From Alteromonas gilva (lineage in GTDB: Bacteria; Pseudomonadota; Gammaproteobacteria; Enterobacterales; Alteromonadaceae), in the NCBI RefSeq assembly GCF_028595265.1, contig NZ_JAQQXP010000001.1, positions 558,001 to 622,000 on the forward strand: 64,000 nt of DNA. Reading direction: 5' to 3'. A program made the position numbers and the translations under genes. The notes beneath the pieces were generated by a model that was not told the origin of the DNA, did no database searches, and saw only the letters and a program-made list of their open reading frames with translations. Of the stretch, positions 1-8,939 are shown piece after piece. Numbering within the stretch: the first letter of the stretch is position 1; the number at the start of each line of letters is the position of its first letter.

Positions 1-369
1 CATGGTCGTCTGGGCCAGCTGGGTGACAGCGAATACGTAGTTGTCTACACCGTATGTGGCCTTATAAGGATCAAGTACCCGAAAATACAAGACACCGTCG
101 ACATGCAATGAAATATTATCTTTGGTAATCGCGCTTTGTTCAGGCACATCCACGGCTTGCTCTTTTAAGGAGCGATCGGCGGCAACCCGATCAATAAAGG
201 GCACAATAAAATTTAGGCCGGCTTCTTTCGTTGACTGAAACTTTCCAAACCGCTCTATGAGGTAAGCGCGGTTCTGCGGTACAAATTTGATTGAAGATTT
301 GATTATTATCACCACCAAAATCAGAATAAATAACTCTGGGGTGAGGATATAGTCGAACAGTATTTCCAT
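1..369 (-). CDS. SPFH/band-7 membrane protein (QmcA/paraslipin-like), 3' end outside window
   Basis: The first 123 codons of a stomatin/prohibitin-type protein, running off the left edge of the window. A short N-terminal membrane segment (about residues 11-25, rich in I, L and V) is followed by a band-7 domain start with the conserved pattern VPQNRAYLIERFGKF, then GLNFIVPFIDRV, an ITKDN motif and the QLAQTTM end. This arrangement matches paraslipins such as QmcA, inner-membrane scaffold proteins of membrane microdomains that often work with an NfeD partner; no NfeD gene is visible on this side. The start ATG (complement of 367-369) lies 13 bases after the stop of the disrupted gene upstream, so the two were probably co-transcribed. 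The family call is secure; the exact subfamily is not. Confidence 0.85.
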   Translation of the reverse strand, partial: MEILFDYILTPELFILILVVIIIKSSIKFVPQNRAYLIERFGKFQSTKEAGLNFIVPFIDRVAADRSLKEQAVDVPEQSAITKDNISLHVDGVLYFRVLDPYKATYGVDNYVFAVTQLAQTTM

Positions 370-382
370 GGCTAAGGCCCTC

Positions 383-1023
383 TTATTGTTGTGGCGGCGT
401 CACAACGAAATCAATCACCGCTTCAAAAGTATACCCCTGATTTTTAATAAAGGAACAGATTTCAGCATACTGGCAACCGCCGCGGTACATCGCGTTATTT
501 AAAGTGTAAACAGGTGGGGGTAGCCACAGTGTCGCATGGCTCATTGCGAGTAGATTCGATATACTCAACGATAATCGATTGTGGATGCAGATATGCAGCA
601 GCGTTATCAGCACATCACCGGCTTGTTTACCCAAGGCGATAACGTGTGATTTGCTGCCAGCCGGACCAGGCAATATACCGGTAACGGATGAGTCGCCGGG
701 CACCTGAGTCCCGCCGGGGCTGGCCATTTTGTTGCACTTCATTTGCAATAAGGTCAAAATTTAACGGGTCAGTAAAAAAAGTAATTGCGTCGTCATATTC
801 TTTAACGAATACTCCTTTAGCATTTAGACTTTGCATTCGTGGTGTTACCGACAAGCGCTCCTGATGAGAATATGAAGCTTTTAAGTGGATGCATAGTGTC
901 GCGTTTACCCCGGCAAAAAAGGGGAACATGTCCCAATGCATCACTGACGGTGACAGTTATCGACGGTTGTAACCAGTATTTATGACCCAATAACTCATAA
1001 AAGTGGCGGTTTATTGCCGCCAA
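383..1023 (-). pseudogene. Hypothetical gene split over three reading frames (probable frameshifted gene)
   Basis: Three overlapping minus-strand open frames (1023-817, 944-627 and 757-383) follow one another, and each step moves the frame by one base in the same direction. Joined at a C4T6 run near 915-922 and a C4 run near 705-709, they give one protein of about 210 residues: it starts MAAINRHFYELLG, passes through FAGVNATLCIHLK and TDPLNFDLIANEVQQNG, and ends IDFVVTPPQQ. Both proposed joins sit on homopolymers, which fits either two single-base insertions or sequencing error. I do not recognise the family and see no obvious membrane segment. It lies immediately upstream of the SPFH gene on the same strand. 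That the frames belong together is inferred from their order and shared direction, not from homology. Confidence 0.45.
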
Positions 1024-1105
1024 ATGAAAGGGTTGTTAAATATTGGTTTACAAAATTGGTTTTTTTTAACTTTCCGGTTGTGTTTCACTGCCGCTTCGCC
1101 GTATC

Positions 1106-1123
1106 ATTTATATTATAATAGTA
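1106..1123 (-). promoter_or_regulatory. tkt promoter -10 region overlapping the recurrent 19-bp motif
   Basis: On the plus strand TATAAT occurs at 1114-1119, a good -10 box for the transketolase gene starting at 1143. Read on the minus strand, the same stretch begins TACTATTATAATA, matching the AT-rich motif found upstream of the symporter (13 of 19 positions) and other arabinose genes. Because the match overlaps a consensus -10 box, part of the resemblance could be chance. Confidence 0.4.
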
Positions 1124-1142
1124 ACAAAGGGTCTTAACACTC

Positions 1143-3140
1143 ATGTCAGCAACAACAAAAGTCTCAGCCAACGCCATCCGCATGTTAGCGGTAGAAGCTG
1201 TACAAAAAGCCAAATCAGGCCACCCAGGTGCGCCAATGGGTATGGCTGATATTGCTACAGTACTGTGGCAACAATTCCTGCAACATAATCCGGCCAACCC
1301 TGACTGGGCAAACCGCGACCGCTTCGTGCTGTCTAACGGACACGGATCCATGCTGCAGTATGCACTCTTGCACCTAAGTGGTTACGACCTGCCAATTGAA
1401 GAACTAAAGCAGTTCCGTCAGTTGCACTCTAAAACTCCGGGTCACCCGGAATACGGTTATACACCGGGCGTTGAAACCACGACCGGCCCTCTGGGCGCTG
1501 GTATCGCGAATGCAGTGGGTATGGCAATTGCCGAGAAAACGCTGGCCGCCCAGTTTAACCGCGACAACTTTGATATTGTTGATCACTTTACTTACTGCTT
1601 CCTGGGTGATGGCTGTCTGATGGAAGGCATCTCGCATGAAGCCTGTTCATTAGCCGGTACACTGAAACTGGGCAAACTGATCGCGTTCTGGGATGACAAT
1701 GGCATTTCTATCGATGGCGAAGTAGAAGGCTGGTTTACCGATAACACGCCAGCGCGCTTTGAGGCGTATAACTGGCACGTGATCAAAGACGTTGACGGTC
1801 ACGACGAAGCCGCTCTGCAAGCCGCTATCAAAGAAGCGCAGTCAGTCACTGACAAGCCTACCCTGATTTGCTGTAAAACCATTATTGGGTTTGGTTCGCC
1901 AAATAAATCGGGCAGCCACGACTGCCACGGTGCGCCGCTTGGTGATGATGAAATCGCTGAAGTACGTAAAGAACTGGGTTGGTCTCATGCAGCCTTTGAA
2001 ATTCCTGATGAGGTTTATGCACAATGGGATGCCAAAGAAAAAGGCACTGCGGCGCAAACCCAGTGGGAAGCTAAGTTCGCTGAATATGCGGCGGCGTACC
2101 CTGAGTTGGCAAAAGAGTTTGAACGTCGGGTCATTAAGCAGGAACTGCCTGCTGATCTGAACGAAAAGGCCGATACCTTTATTCGCCAGTGTCAGGCGGA
2201 TATGGCTGACATCGCGACGCGTAAAGCATCACAAAATGCCATTGGCTTCTTTGCCGGGCAGTTACCTGAAATTATTGGTGGCTCGGCAGATCTCGCCGGT
2301 TCAAACCTGACTTTATGGCCAGATGCCAAAGGTATTCAGGAAGATGCTGCCGGTAACTACGTATTCTACGGCGTGCGTGAGTTTGGTATGAGCGCCATTA
2401 TGAACGGTATTGCGCTGCATGGCGGTTTTGTACCCTTTGGTGCCACCTTCCTGATGTTTATGGAATACGCCCGTAACGCGGTACGCATGTCGGCGCTGAT
2501 GAAAGCCAAATCAATCTTTGTCTATACCCATGACTCGATTGGTCAGGGTGAAGACGGCCCGACTCACCAACCTATTGAGCAACTTGCTAACCTGCGTTTA
2601 ACGCCTAATCTGACTACATGGCGCCCTTGCGACGCGGTAGAGGCAGCCGAGGCATGGCGTCAGGCATTAATTAAGCAAGAAGGCCCAACGGCGCTGGTAT
2701 TTACCCGTCAGGGCACTAAAGCCCAGGCGCGTAGCGAAAGCCAGGTGGCCGACGTGGCAAAAGGCGGCTATGTATTAAAAGATTGTGCTGGTACACCAAG
2801 CATCATCCTTATTGCTACCGGTTCTGAAGTTGGCCTGGCCATGGATGCAGCAGCCAAGATGGCGGATGCCGGAACTGCGGTTCGTGTTGTTTCTATGCCA
2901 AGTACTGAGCAGTTTGACGCCCAAGAGGTATCTTACAAGCAATCAGTATTGCCTGCCGGTGTGCCAAAACTGGCTATCGAAGCGGCGCACACTGACTTCT
3001 GGTACAAGTATGTAGGTCTTGAAGGTGATGTTGTAGGTATGCAAACCTTTGGTGAATCTGCACCAGGTGGCGTATTGCTTGATCACTTCGGCTTTAATGT
3101 TGATAACGTGGTTGCTAAGGCATCAGCGTTACTGGCATAA
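1143..3140 (+). CDS. tkt: Transketolase
   Basis: Thiamine-diphosphate enzyme of the non-oxidative pentose phosphate pathway. It moves two-carbon units from xylulose-5-phosphate to ribose-5-phosphate or erythrose-4-phosphate in the cytoplasm. The 665 residues match the family length. Visible motifs are SGHPGAPMGMADIA (His27, as E. coli His26), the ThDP/metal motif GDGCLMEG near residue 155, and VREFGM near residue 410 with the ThDP-activating glutamate. In many gammaproteobacteria tkt heads a tkt-epd-pgk-fba run; here it stands alone and is followed by its own terminator. That, with the promoter motif shared with arabinose genes in this window, suggests (inference) a copy used for pentose catabolism. 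The gene identity is certain; the tktA or tktB assignment is not. Confidence 0.97.
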   Translation: MSATTKVSANAIRMLAVEAVQKAKSGHPGAPMGMADIATVLWQQFLQHNPANPDWANRDRFVLSNGHGSMLQYALLHLSGYDLPIEELKQFRQLHSKTPGHPEYGYTPGVETTTGPLGAGIANAVGMAIAEKTLAAQFNRDNFDIVDHFTYCFLGDGCLMEGISHEACSLAGTLKLGKLIAFWDDNGISIDGEVEGWFTDNTPARFEAYNWHVIKDVDGHDEAALQAAIKEAQSVTDKPTLICCKTIIGFGSPNKSGSHDCHGAPLGDDEIAEVRKELGWSHAAFEIPDEVYAQWDAKEKGTAAQTQWEAKFAEYAAAYPELAKEFERRVIKQELPADLNEKADTFIRQCQADMADIATRKASQNAIGFFAGQLPEIIGGSADLAGSNLTLWPDAKGIQEDAAGNYVFYGVREFGMSAIMNGIALHGGFVPFGATFLMFMEYARNAVRMSALMKAKSIFVYTHDSIGQGEDGPTHQPIEQLANLRLTPNLTTWRPCDAVEAAEAWRQALIKQEGPTALVFTRQGTKAQARSESQVADVAKGGYVLKDCAGTPSIILIATGSEVGLAMDAAAKMADAGTAVRVVSMPSTEQFDAQEVSYKQSVLPAGVPKLAIEAAHTDFWYKYVGLEGDVVGMQTFGESAPGGVLLDHFGFNVDNVVAKASALLA

Positions 3141-3519
3141 ATTAATGCAAGGGCAGGTTTAACCTGCTTATTGTTTATAAAAAACGGTGCTCTTCAGCAC
3201 CGTTTTTTGTTTTCCGGATTAACATTTGTCAATCGTGCCGTGACGATCCGGCAACATTCACTCACCGGCCATTCCGGCCACACTGCCTCATCCTGATAGG
3301 GATAAACAACCAATCGGGTTTTGTAAAAGCTTCATGGCGTTTGCAAATGTCACCTGTACACTGCTTTCCTACGCTGGCATTGAATTCAAATAAAGCATAT
3401 AAAAACAATACTTTACGCATTTTTTGATGATGGTTTGGTAATTGCAGTATCTCCCGGGTACGAGATGCAAGTGTGCGTGAGTAAATGCTTGTCACGCATT
3501 CAGAAAAGGAGATGTCACT
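3141..3519. other. Intergenic region between tkt and the PfpI-like gene
   Basis: Holds the tkt terminator (about 3181-3208) and the 5' region of the PfpI-like gene. An open frame on the minus strand (3262-3585) overlaps the start of that gene and has no family features. I see no other element. Confidence 0.5.
3181..3208 (+). terminator. Rho-independent terminator after tkt
   Basis: An 11-bp perfect stem (AAAACGGTGCT / AGCACCGTTTT) with a CTTC loop is followed by a T-rich tail, 40 bases after the transketolase stop. Confidence 0.85.
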
Positions 3520-4071
3520 ATGACTAACACGCAAAACCTTAACAACAAAAGAATCGCTATTCTGGCCACTAACGGCTTTGAGCAAAGTGAATTAGTCCAA
3601 CCAAAAAAAATGCTCACCGCACAGGGCGCTGAGGTTGATATTTTGTCTATCGACGATCAAGGTGAAATCACTGGTTGGGACACCGATAACTGGGGTGACA
3701 AAGTCAAAGTTGATGCGCAGGTGTCAACGGCTGAGCCGGGCGATTACGATGCTTTAGTGTTGCCGGGCGGGCAAATTAATCCGGATATTCTGCGCGCTAA
3801 TAAAGAGGCGGTAAGCTTTATTCAGCAGGCGCATGCTGCGCCGCGAATCAAAGCAATCGGGGCCATTTGCCACGGCCCCTGGTTGTTCGTTGAGTCGGGG
3901 CTGGCCAATGACAGCCGTGTTACCTCTTACCCCAGCATTAAAACTGATCTGACAAACGCAGGTGCCCACTGGCAGGATAAAGAAGTGGTGCAGGATGGCA
4001 AGCTTGTGACCAGCCGCAATCCGGATGATATTCCTGCCTTTGTTGCGAAAATCAGCGAACTCGTGGCGTAG
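3520..4071 (+). CDS. PfpI/DJ-1 family protein (YhbO-like stress protein or amidotransferase-like)
   Basis: A 183-residue class I glutamine-amidotransferase-fold protein of the PfpI/YhbO/DJ-1 superfamily. The nucleophile elbow GAICHGPW places the reactive cysteine at residue 117 with His118 beside it, and the N-terminal NGFEQSEL supplies the conserved acidic residue (Glu24). The LPGGQINPD segment is also typical. Members are reported as proteases, chaperones or deglycases acting on carbonyl-damaged molecules; sequence alone cannot choose among these. The start ATG at 3520 has AGGAGA upstream. A short-chain dehydrogenase begins 28 bases after its stop on the same strand, so the two probably form a small stress or detoxification operon. 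Confidence 0.88.
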   Translation: MTNTQNLNNKRIAILATNGFEQSELVQPKKMLTAQGAEVDILSIDDQGEITGWDTDNWGDKVKVDAQVSTAEPGDYDALVLPGGQINPDILRANKEAVSFIQQAHAAPRIKAIGAICHGPWLFVESGLANDSRVTSYPSIKTDLTNAGAHWQDKEVVQDGKLVTSRNPDDIPAFVAKISELVA

Positions 4072-4099
4072 TATTAACCACACAGAATCAGGAGTACCA

Positions 4100-4795
4100 A
4101 TGAGCAAACAACAAACCAACGACGCAAAAGTCATTGTGATCACCGGCGCATCCAGTGGTATTGGTAAAGCAACGGCTGAGCGCTTAGTAAAAGAGGGTTA
4201 CAAGGTAGCCCTGCTGGCCCGCAGTGAGGACAAACTGACCGAGCTGGTTGGACAGCTTGGTGATGACAGAGCTTACGCCGTTACAACCGATGTGAGCGAC
4301 TATGACGGGCTTAGCGACGCGTTTAAGAAAATCGCTGACCATTACGGTCGCGTTGATGGCGTATTTGCTAATGCGGGGACAGGCGCTAAAAAGGCTGGCA
4401 TCGAAAATGGTGACGTCGACGACTGGCAGAACATGCTTGGTGCGAACGTGAATGGCCTGCTGTACACGGCGAAAGCGAGTCTGCCGCTACTCAAAGAGCG
4501 TCAGGGTCACTTTCTGCTGACCAGTTCGGTAGCTGGCCGGATAGCGCTGAAAGGTTCGGTATACGGTGCCAGTAAGTGGTTTGCCTATGGATTTGGCCAG
4601 AACCTCGCGGAAGAAATGCGTGAGTGGGGCGGCAAATGCACGACCATTTGCCCGGGCATGGTCAATACGCCTTTTTTTGACGAACCCAAAGAGGACAAAC
4701 TTGCCCCTGAAGACATTGCTGACGCCGTACTTTATGCGCTGTCGAGTAGCAAGACCGCCTGCGTCAGGGAAGTCTATGTGATGCCAAATGATTGA
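4100..4795 (+). CDS. Short-chain dehydrogenase/reductase (SDR)
   Basis: A 231-residue classical SDR, an NAD(P)-dependent Rossmann-fold oxidoreductase of unknown substrate. It has the cofactor motif TGASSGIG at residues 15-22, the NAG motif at 91-93, and the catalytic triad from Ser143, Tyr155 and Lys159 (YGASK). The frame is open further upstream, but the start at 4100 is preferred: it has AGGAG seven bases before it and lies just after the PfpI-like stop, whereas an earlier start would overlap that gene. Co-transcription with the PfpI-like gene suggests a role in reducing reactive carbonyls; that is inference. Confidence 0.9.
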   Translation: MSKQQTNDAKVIVITGASSGIGKATAERLVKEGYKVALLARSEDKLTELVGQLGDDRAYAVTTDVSDYDGLSDAFKKIADHYGRVDGVFANAGTGAKKAGIENGDVDDWQNMLGANVNGLLYTAKASLPLLKERQGHFLLTSSVAGRIALKGSVYGASKWFAYGFGQNLAEEMREWGGKCTTICPGMVNTPFFDEPKEDKLAPEDIADAVLYALSSSKTACVREVYVMPND

Positions 4796-4946
4796 ATGCA
4801 TGGGAATAGAATCGACGAGCCAGATCACTGCTATTCAGCGCCAAAGGGTTACTGGTAAAAGTAAGCAGTAATAGTAAGGTGCTTTTTTATTTGCAGTGAC
4901 TTTTTGTATAACGCTGAAGTCAGACTTATTGTGCAGTGGAGATGAT

Positions 4947-7433
4947 ATGACAAGAAAGAGTGACGGGCATCTACAGGTACGTGGTGCCCGCGTGCACAAT
5001 CTCAAAGATTTAAGTGTTGATATCCCCAGAAATAAAATAGTGGCGTTTACCGGAGTGTCTGGCTCCGGCAAATCATCGTTGGCATTTGCCACCCTTTACG
5101 CTGAAGCCCAGCATCGCTACTTAGATTCCGTTTCACCTTATGCCCGCCGGTTAATCGATCAAATCGAAAAGCCTGACGTAGACAGCATTGAAGGCTTGCC
5201 GCCAGCAGTTGGACTCCATCAGCATCGGGGCGCTCCTTCCATTCGGTCGACAGTGGGGAGCATTACCACCATTTTTAACAGTTTACGTATGCTTTATTCC
5301 CGAGCTGGCGATTACCCCCCAGGGCAAAGCATTATTTACGCAGATGGCTTTTCAACCAACACGGTAGAAGGGGCCTGTGAGCAATGCCATGGTATTGGTT
5401 CTGTATTCGATGTTACCGAAGACAAACTAGTGCCCGATACCCGACTGACTATCAGAGAGGGAGCCGTTTCTGCATGGCCGGGAGCCTGGCAAGGTAAAAA
5501 TTTAGTCAGAGTATTATTGTCACTAGACATCGACGTAGACATACCCTGGCAGGATTTGACTCAATCCACTCGCGAATGGATTTTGTTCACAGATGACACA
5601 CCACAAGTACCGGTTTACAGAAATTACAATCTGGCTCAAACGCGAAAAGCCAAAGAGGAAGAAGAGCCCGGAAGTTATAAAGGCAAATTTGTAAGTGCGA
5701 GGCGCCATGTGCTGGAGACGTTCAAAACGTCTCAAAAAGAAAAGGCAAAACAACGGGTAGCTCAGTATCTTAATGTTACAGTGTGCCCAGAGTGTGAGGG
5801 TAAAAAGCTCAAAAAGAATGCACTTTCCGTTAAGCTCTGCGGACTAGATATCAGCGCTTTTTCCCGCCTGTCATTAACAGATGTTGTTGCGCGACTTAAC
5901 GTATTACTTGATTCGGTCGCGCAGCAAACTGACGAACGTGCGGTTGTTATTCGCAACATTGCCAATGATATCGTTACCCGTATTGCACCTATCATTGCGC
6001 TCGGACTCGGCTATCTTTCACTGGAGCGAAGCACTACTACACTTTCGGCTGGTGAATTACAGCGGTTGCGACTGGCTACCCAGCTAAAATCAAAATTATT
6101 TGGTGTCGTGTATATTATGGACGAGCCGTCGGCCGGCCTTCACCCTCATGATATTAATGCGCTGCTCACCGCCTTTGATAATCTTGTTGAAGCGGGTAAT
6201 ACCGTTTTTGTTGTAGAGCATAATTTGCGCGTTATACGGCATGCTGACTGGGTTGTAGATATAGGTCCGGATGCTGGAACAAAGGGTGGCGAATTAGTTT
6301 TTAGCGGGCCTGCAGAGCAGTTGCAAGAAGCTTCGGGGTCCATCACCTCCCGCTATCTTTTCGAGCAAACCCCGCCACTTAAGCAGCACAATCGCGCTCC
6401 TCAGGGATGGCTTTCTCTCAAAGCGATACATAAAAACAATCTAGATGGTCTCGACTGCGATTTTCCAATGGGCACGATTACTACCGTTACCGGCATATCC
6501 GGGTCCGGCAAGTCCAGTTTAGTAAGTCATGCACTGGTGGAATTAGTCAAAGATGCGATTGGTACAAGCAAAGAAGATAAAACCGATATCACCGAAGCGA
6601 CGTTATTAGAAAGTAACGAAGAAAAGCCCGTAGGTGGCTATATTGCCAGTGGTATGGAAAGGATAAAGCGTTTGGTCGTGGTCAATCAGGCGCCGATTGG
6701 TCGAACACCGCGCTCAAATTTAGCGACCTACACGGGGCTGTTTGACCATGTTCGAAAACTATTTGCCTCCACATCACGAGCCCGGCAGCGAGGTTACGAT
6801 GCGGGGCGCTTTTCGTTTAATGTCGCAAAAGGAAGATGCGCTAACTGCGAAGGAATGGGATTTGTATCGGTAGAGCTGTTGTTTATGCCCAGTGTTTATT
6901 CCCCTTGCTCTGTATGCCAGACGAAGCGATACAACGAAGAGACGCTGGCGGTAAAATGGCAGGGGCTTTCCATTGCTGATGTTTTAGCACTGAGCGTTGA
7001 CCAAGCCCGTGAAGTTTTTGCCAACGAAGCGGCTGTGTGTCGGGCGCTGGATGTGCTGATAAAAGTGGGGTTGGGCTATTTACGGCTAGGGCAACCGGCG
7101 ACCGAGTTGTCTGGTGGAGAAGCGCAACGAATAAAGCTGGCTACCGAACTAAAGCGCGCCGAAAAAAAGAACACGCTTTATGTACTGGATGAACCCACCA
7201 CCGGCCTGCATCCTGCAGATATCAGTTTACTGATGGAGCACCTTAATACGCTGGTGGAAGAGGGATCCAGTGTGGTTATGGTAGAACATAATATGCAGGT
7301 TGCAGCGGCCAGCGATTATATTATTGATATAGGCCCCGATGCTGGTGAAGCAGGCGGAAAAATAGTTGCTCAAGGCACGCCAGCTCAGGTGGCACGTTGC
7401 GTGAACAGTAAAACTGCTCCCTTCATTGCTTGA
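4947..7433 (+). CDS. UvrA-like ABC ATPase (UvrA2 type, lacking the UvrB-binding domain)
   Basis: An 828-residue tandem ABC ATPase of the excinuclease UvrA family. Both ATPase halves are complete: Walker A GVSGSGKSS at about residue 36 and GISGSGKSS near 515, signatures TLSAGELQR and ELSGGEAQR, and Walker B IMDEPSAGLHP and VLDEPTTGLHP. Cysteine pairs of the zinc modules are present (CEQC, CPEC, CANC, CSVC). It is about 110 residues shorter than housekeeping UvrA, and the stretch after STVGSITTIFNSLRMLYSRAG goes almost directly to the CEQCHG module, so most of the UvrB-binding and first insertion region is missing. Such UvrA2 forms are linked to tolerance of DNA-binding drugs or oxidative damage rather than standard excision repair. 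The start at 4947 (GGAG upstream) is preferred to the in-frame ATG at 4896. Confidence 0.9.
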   Translation: MTRKSDGHLQVRGARVHNLKDLSVDIPRNKIVAFTGVSGSGKSSLAFATLYAEAQHRYLDSVSPYARRLIDQIEKPDVDSIEGLPPAVGLHQHRGAPSIRSTVGSITTIFNSLRMLYSRAGDYPPGQSIIYADGFSTNTVEGACEQCHGIGSVFDVTEDKLVPDTRLTIREGAVSAWPGAWQGKNLVRVLLSLDIDVDIPWQDLTQSTREWILFTDDTPQVPVYRNYNLAQTRKAKEEEEPGSYKGKFVSARRHVLETFKTSQKEKAKQRVAQYLNVTVCPECEGKKLKKNALSVKLCGLDISAFSRLSLTDVVARLNVLLDSVAQQTDERAVVIRNIANDIVTRIAPIIALGLGYLSLERSTTTLSAGELQRLRLATQLKSKLFGVVYIMDEPSAGLHPHDINALLTAFDNLVEAGNTVFVVEHNLRVIRHADWVVDIGPDAGTKGGELVFSGPAEQLQEASGSITSRYLFEQTPPLKQHNRAPQGWLSLKAIHKNNLDGLDCDFPMGTITTVTGISGSGKSSLVSHALVELVKDAIGTSKEDKTDITEATLLESNEEKPVGGYIASGMERIKRLVVVNQAPIGRTPRSNLATYTGLFDHVRKLFASTSRARQRGYDAGRFSFNVAKGRCANCEGMGFVSVELLFMPSVYSPCSVCQTKRYNEETLAVKWQGLSIADVLALSVDQAREVFANEAAVCRALDVLIKVGLGYLRLGQPATELSGGEAQRIKLATELKRAEKKNTLYVLDEPTTGLHPADISLLMEHLNTLVEEGSSVVMVEHNMQVAAASDYIIDIGPDAGEAGGKIVAQGTPAQVARCVNSKTAPFIA

Positions 7434-7603
7434 GGCGACTAAGACTAGCGGCTCTCTGTGTTAACAAACCCTGCACGCCACAAAGTTGCTTAAGGCATGA
7501 CCACTCTTGCGGTACGTTTTACAAATCTGTATTGAACAACCTGCTATAAAATGTGAGCGCTTTACAGCGCTGGTGGGCGCACCAACGCTGAATTATACAC
7601 AGG

Positions 7604-8371
7604 CTAACCGCCAGCTAAATTGGGCTGGCCGTTTGAGGCGCTTAAGCCACCGTCAACCGGAATAATCGCACCATTGACAAAGCGTGCGTCGTCGCTGGCT
7701 AAAAAGGCAATGACCGATGCCACCTCGCTCGGCCTGGCAGCACGGCCCATCGGCAGACGCTGCTTAAACGCCGCCATTACGTCGGGGTTGTTGATGACGT
7801 CGGCGGCCATGTCGGTATCGGTGAGGCTGGGCGCGACAGCGTTAATACGCACGCCTTGTGGCCCTAAGTCCAGCGCCATCGCGCGGGTGAAATTAGATAC
7901 GGCACCCTTGGAAGCGTTGTAACAAAAGCCATTCCAGTCACCGCCAATGCCGGAAACAGAAGAAATATTGACGATGCTACCTTTGGATTCGCGCAAATAA
8001 GGCAGCGCGGCTTTGGTCATTAAAAACACGCTGCGAACATTAATGTTCATTTGTTGATCCCAATCTTCAACGCTAAAGCCGTCGATGGGCTCAAATGCTG
8101 CAATGGCCGCATTGTTAACTAATAAATCAAGTTGCCCGAACTGTGTTATGGTATGTTCTATCAGTGCGGCAACGTCATTTTCTTTTGACACATCGCCGGT
8201 CTTAACTGACGCCGTGCCACTGGCCATTTGGCTGGCAGTGTGTTCGAGTTTATTTTCGGTTCTGCCATTGAGTACCACCCGATATCCACGCTGACTGAGT
8301 AATAGTGCGGTGGCCGCACCAATCCCAGAGCCTGCGCCGGTAACGATGGCAACTTTTTGCTGTTCAGACAT
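7604..8371 (-). CDS. Short-chain dehydrogenase/reductase (SDR), FabG/3-hydroxyacid-dehydrogenase-like
   Basis: A 255-residue classical SDR. TGAGSGIG (residues 11-18) binds the dinucleotide, NNAA (86-89) is the structural motif, and Ser138, Tyr151 and Lys155 (YNASK) form the catalytic set. The C-terminal NGAIIPVDGG is typical of FabG-like enzymes. The start has AGGAG seven bases upstream. It is a single gene convergent with the UvrA-like gene; the substrate cannot be told from sequence. Confidence 0.9.
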   Translation of the reverse strand: MSEQQKVAIVTGAGSGIGAATALLLSQRGYRVVLNGRTENKLEHTASQMASGTASVKTGDVSKENDVAALIEHTITQFGQLDLLVNNAAIAAFEPIDGFSVEDWDQQMNINVRSVFLMTKAALPYLRESKGSIVNISSVSGIGGDWNGFCYNASKGAVSNFTRAMALDLGPQGVRINAVAPSLTDTDMAADVINNPDVMAAFKQRLPMGRAARPSEVASVIAFLASDDARFVNGAIIPVDGGLSASNGQPNLAGG

Positions 8372-8939
8372 AGTGACTCCTGTAAGTTCGTTGTACCGGT
8401 TACTAAACCCGGTATAGATTGATTCCTGCCCGGATAGTTACGTCTCGTTATGATACCCGGTTCATGTAAAGTGTTGAAAGTACGACAGGTTGCAATGCGC
8501 TACGTGCGCTGGTCATTGTTGTCTTGCACGTTGATGAAAGTAAAAGGCATCCGGGTTATGTATGATTTACCTGTTCGGCGGGTAGCTGTCAGGACAGGCA
8601 ACGCCAGGCATAATTCATGCGCGTTGTGCCACCATAACTAACCTGCGTTCATAACGAAAGGTGCCTGTATTATAAACCGGCCCTGGCGTAATACCTATTG
8701 AGGTTTTATTGCTTAACTGCTGTATTCAGGACGCAAACCACAGCCTTCTGGCGCGCGATTGCGACCCCTACACTGATGCACATCAATATAATGTATGTGT
8801 AAACAGGGTAGAGTTGTCGCATAAACTGAGCTTAATTGCGGATAGTTTGTGGTCAAATTCAACACAGTACACCCTCAGGGCCAGGCTGAATCGATATTGT
8901 CTGAGTCTACTTCAATTGCGCGTTCACGGAGGAAAGATC
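8372..8939. other. Intergenic region upstream of pckA
   Basis: 568 bases between the divergent SDR gene and pckA. A TATAAT at 8787-8792 is a possible -10 box for pckA, without a well-spaced -35. Open frames here (8450-8641, and the extension of pckA back to 8709) have no good ribosome site and no family features, so the long pckA leader is probably non-coding. No riboswitch is recognised. Confidence 0.4.

Noticed and set aside
7556..7590. Hairpins between the UvrA-like gene and the SDR (AGCGC/GCGCT and CAGCGCTGGT/ACCAACGCTG)
   Set aside because: No T-run on either strand; alternative pairings overlap, so a terminator call is not supported.
8709..8939. In-frame upstream extension of pckA (77 codons)
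   Set aside because: No ribosome site, not family-like, while GGAGGA precedes the ATG at 8940.
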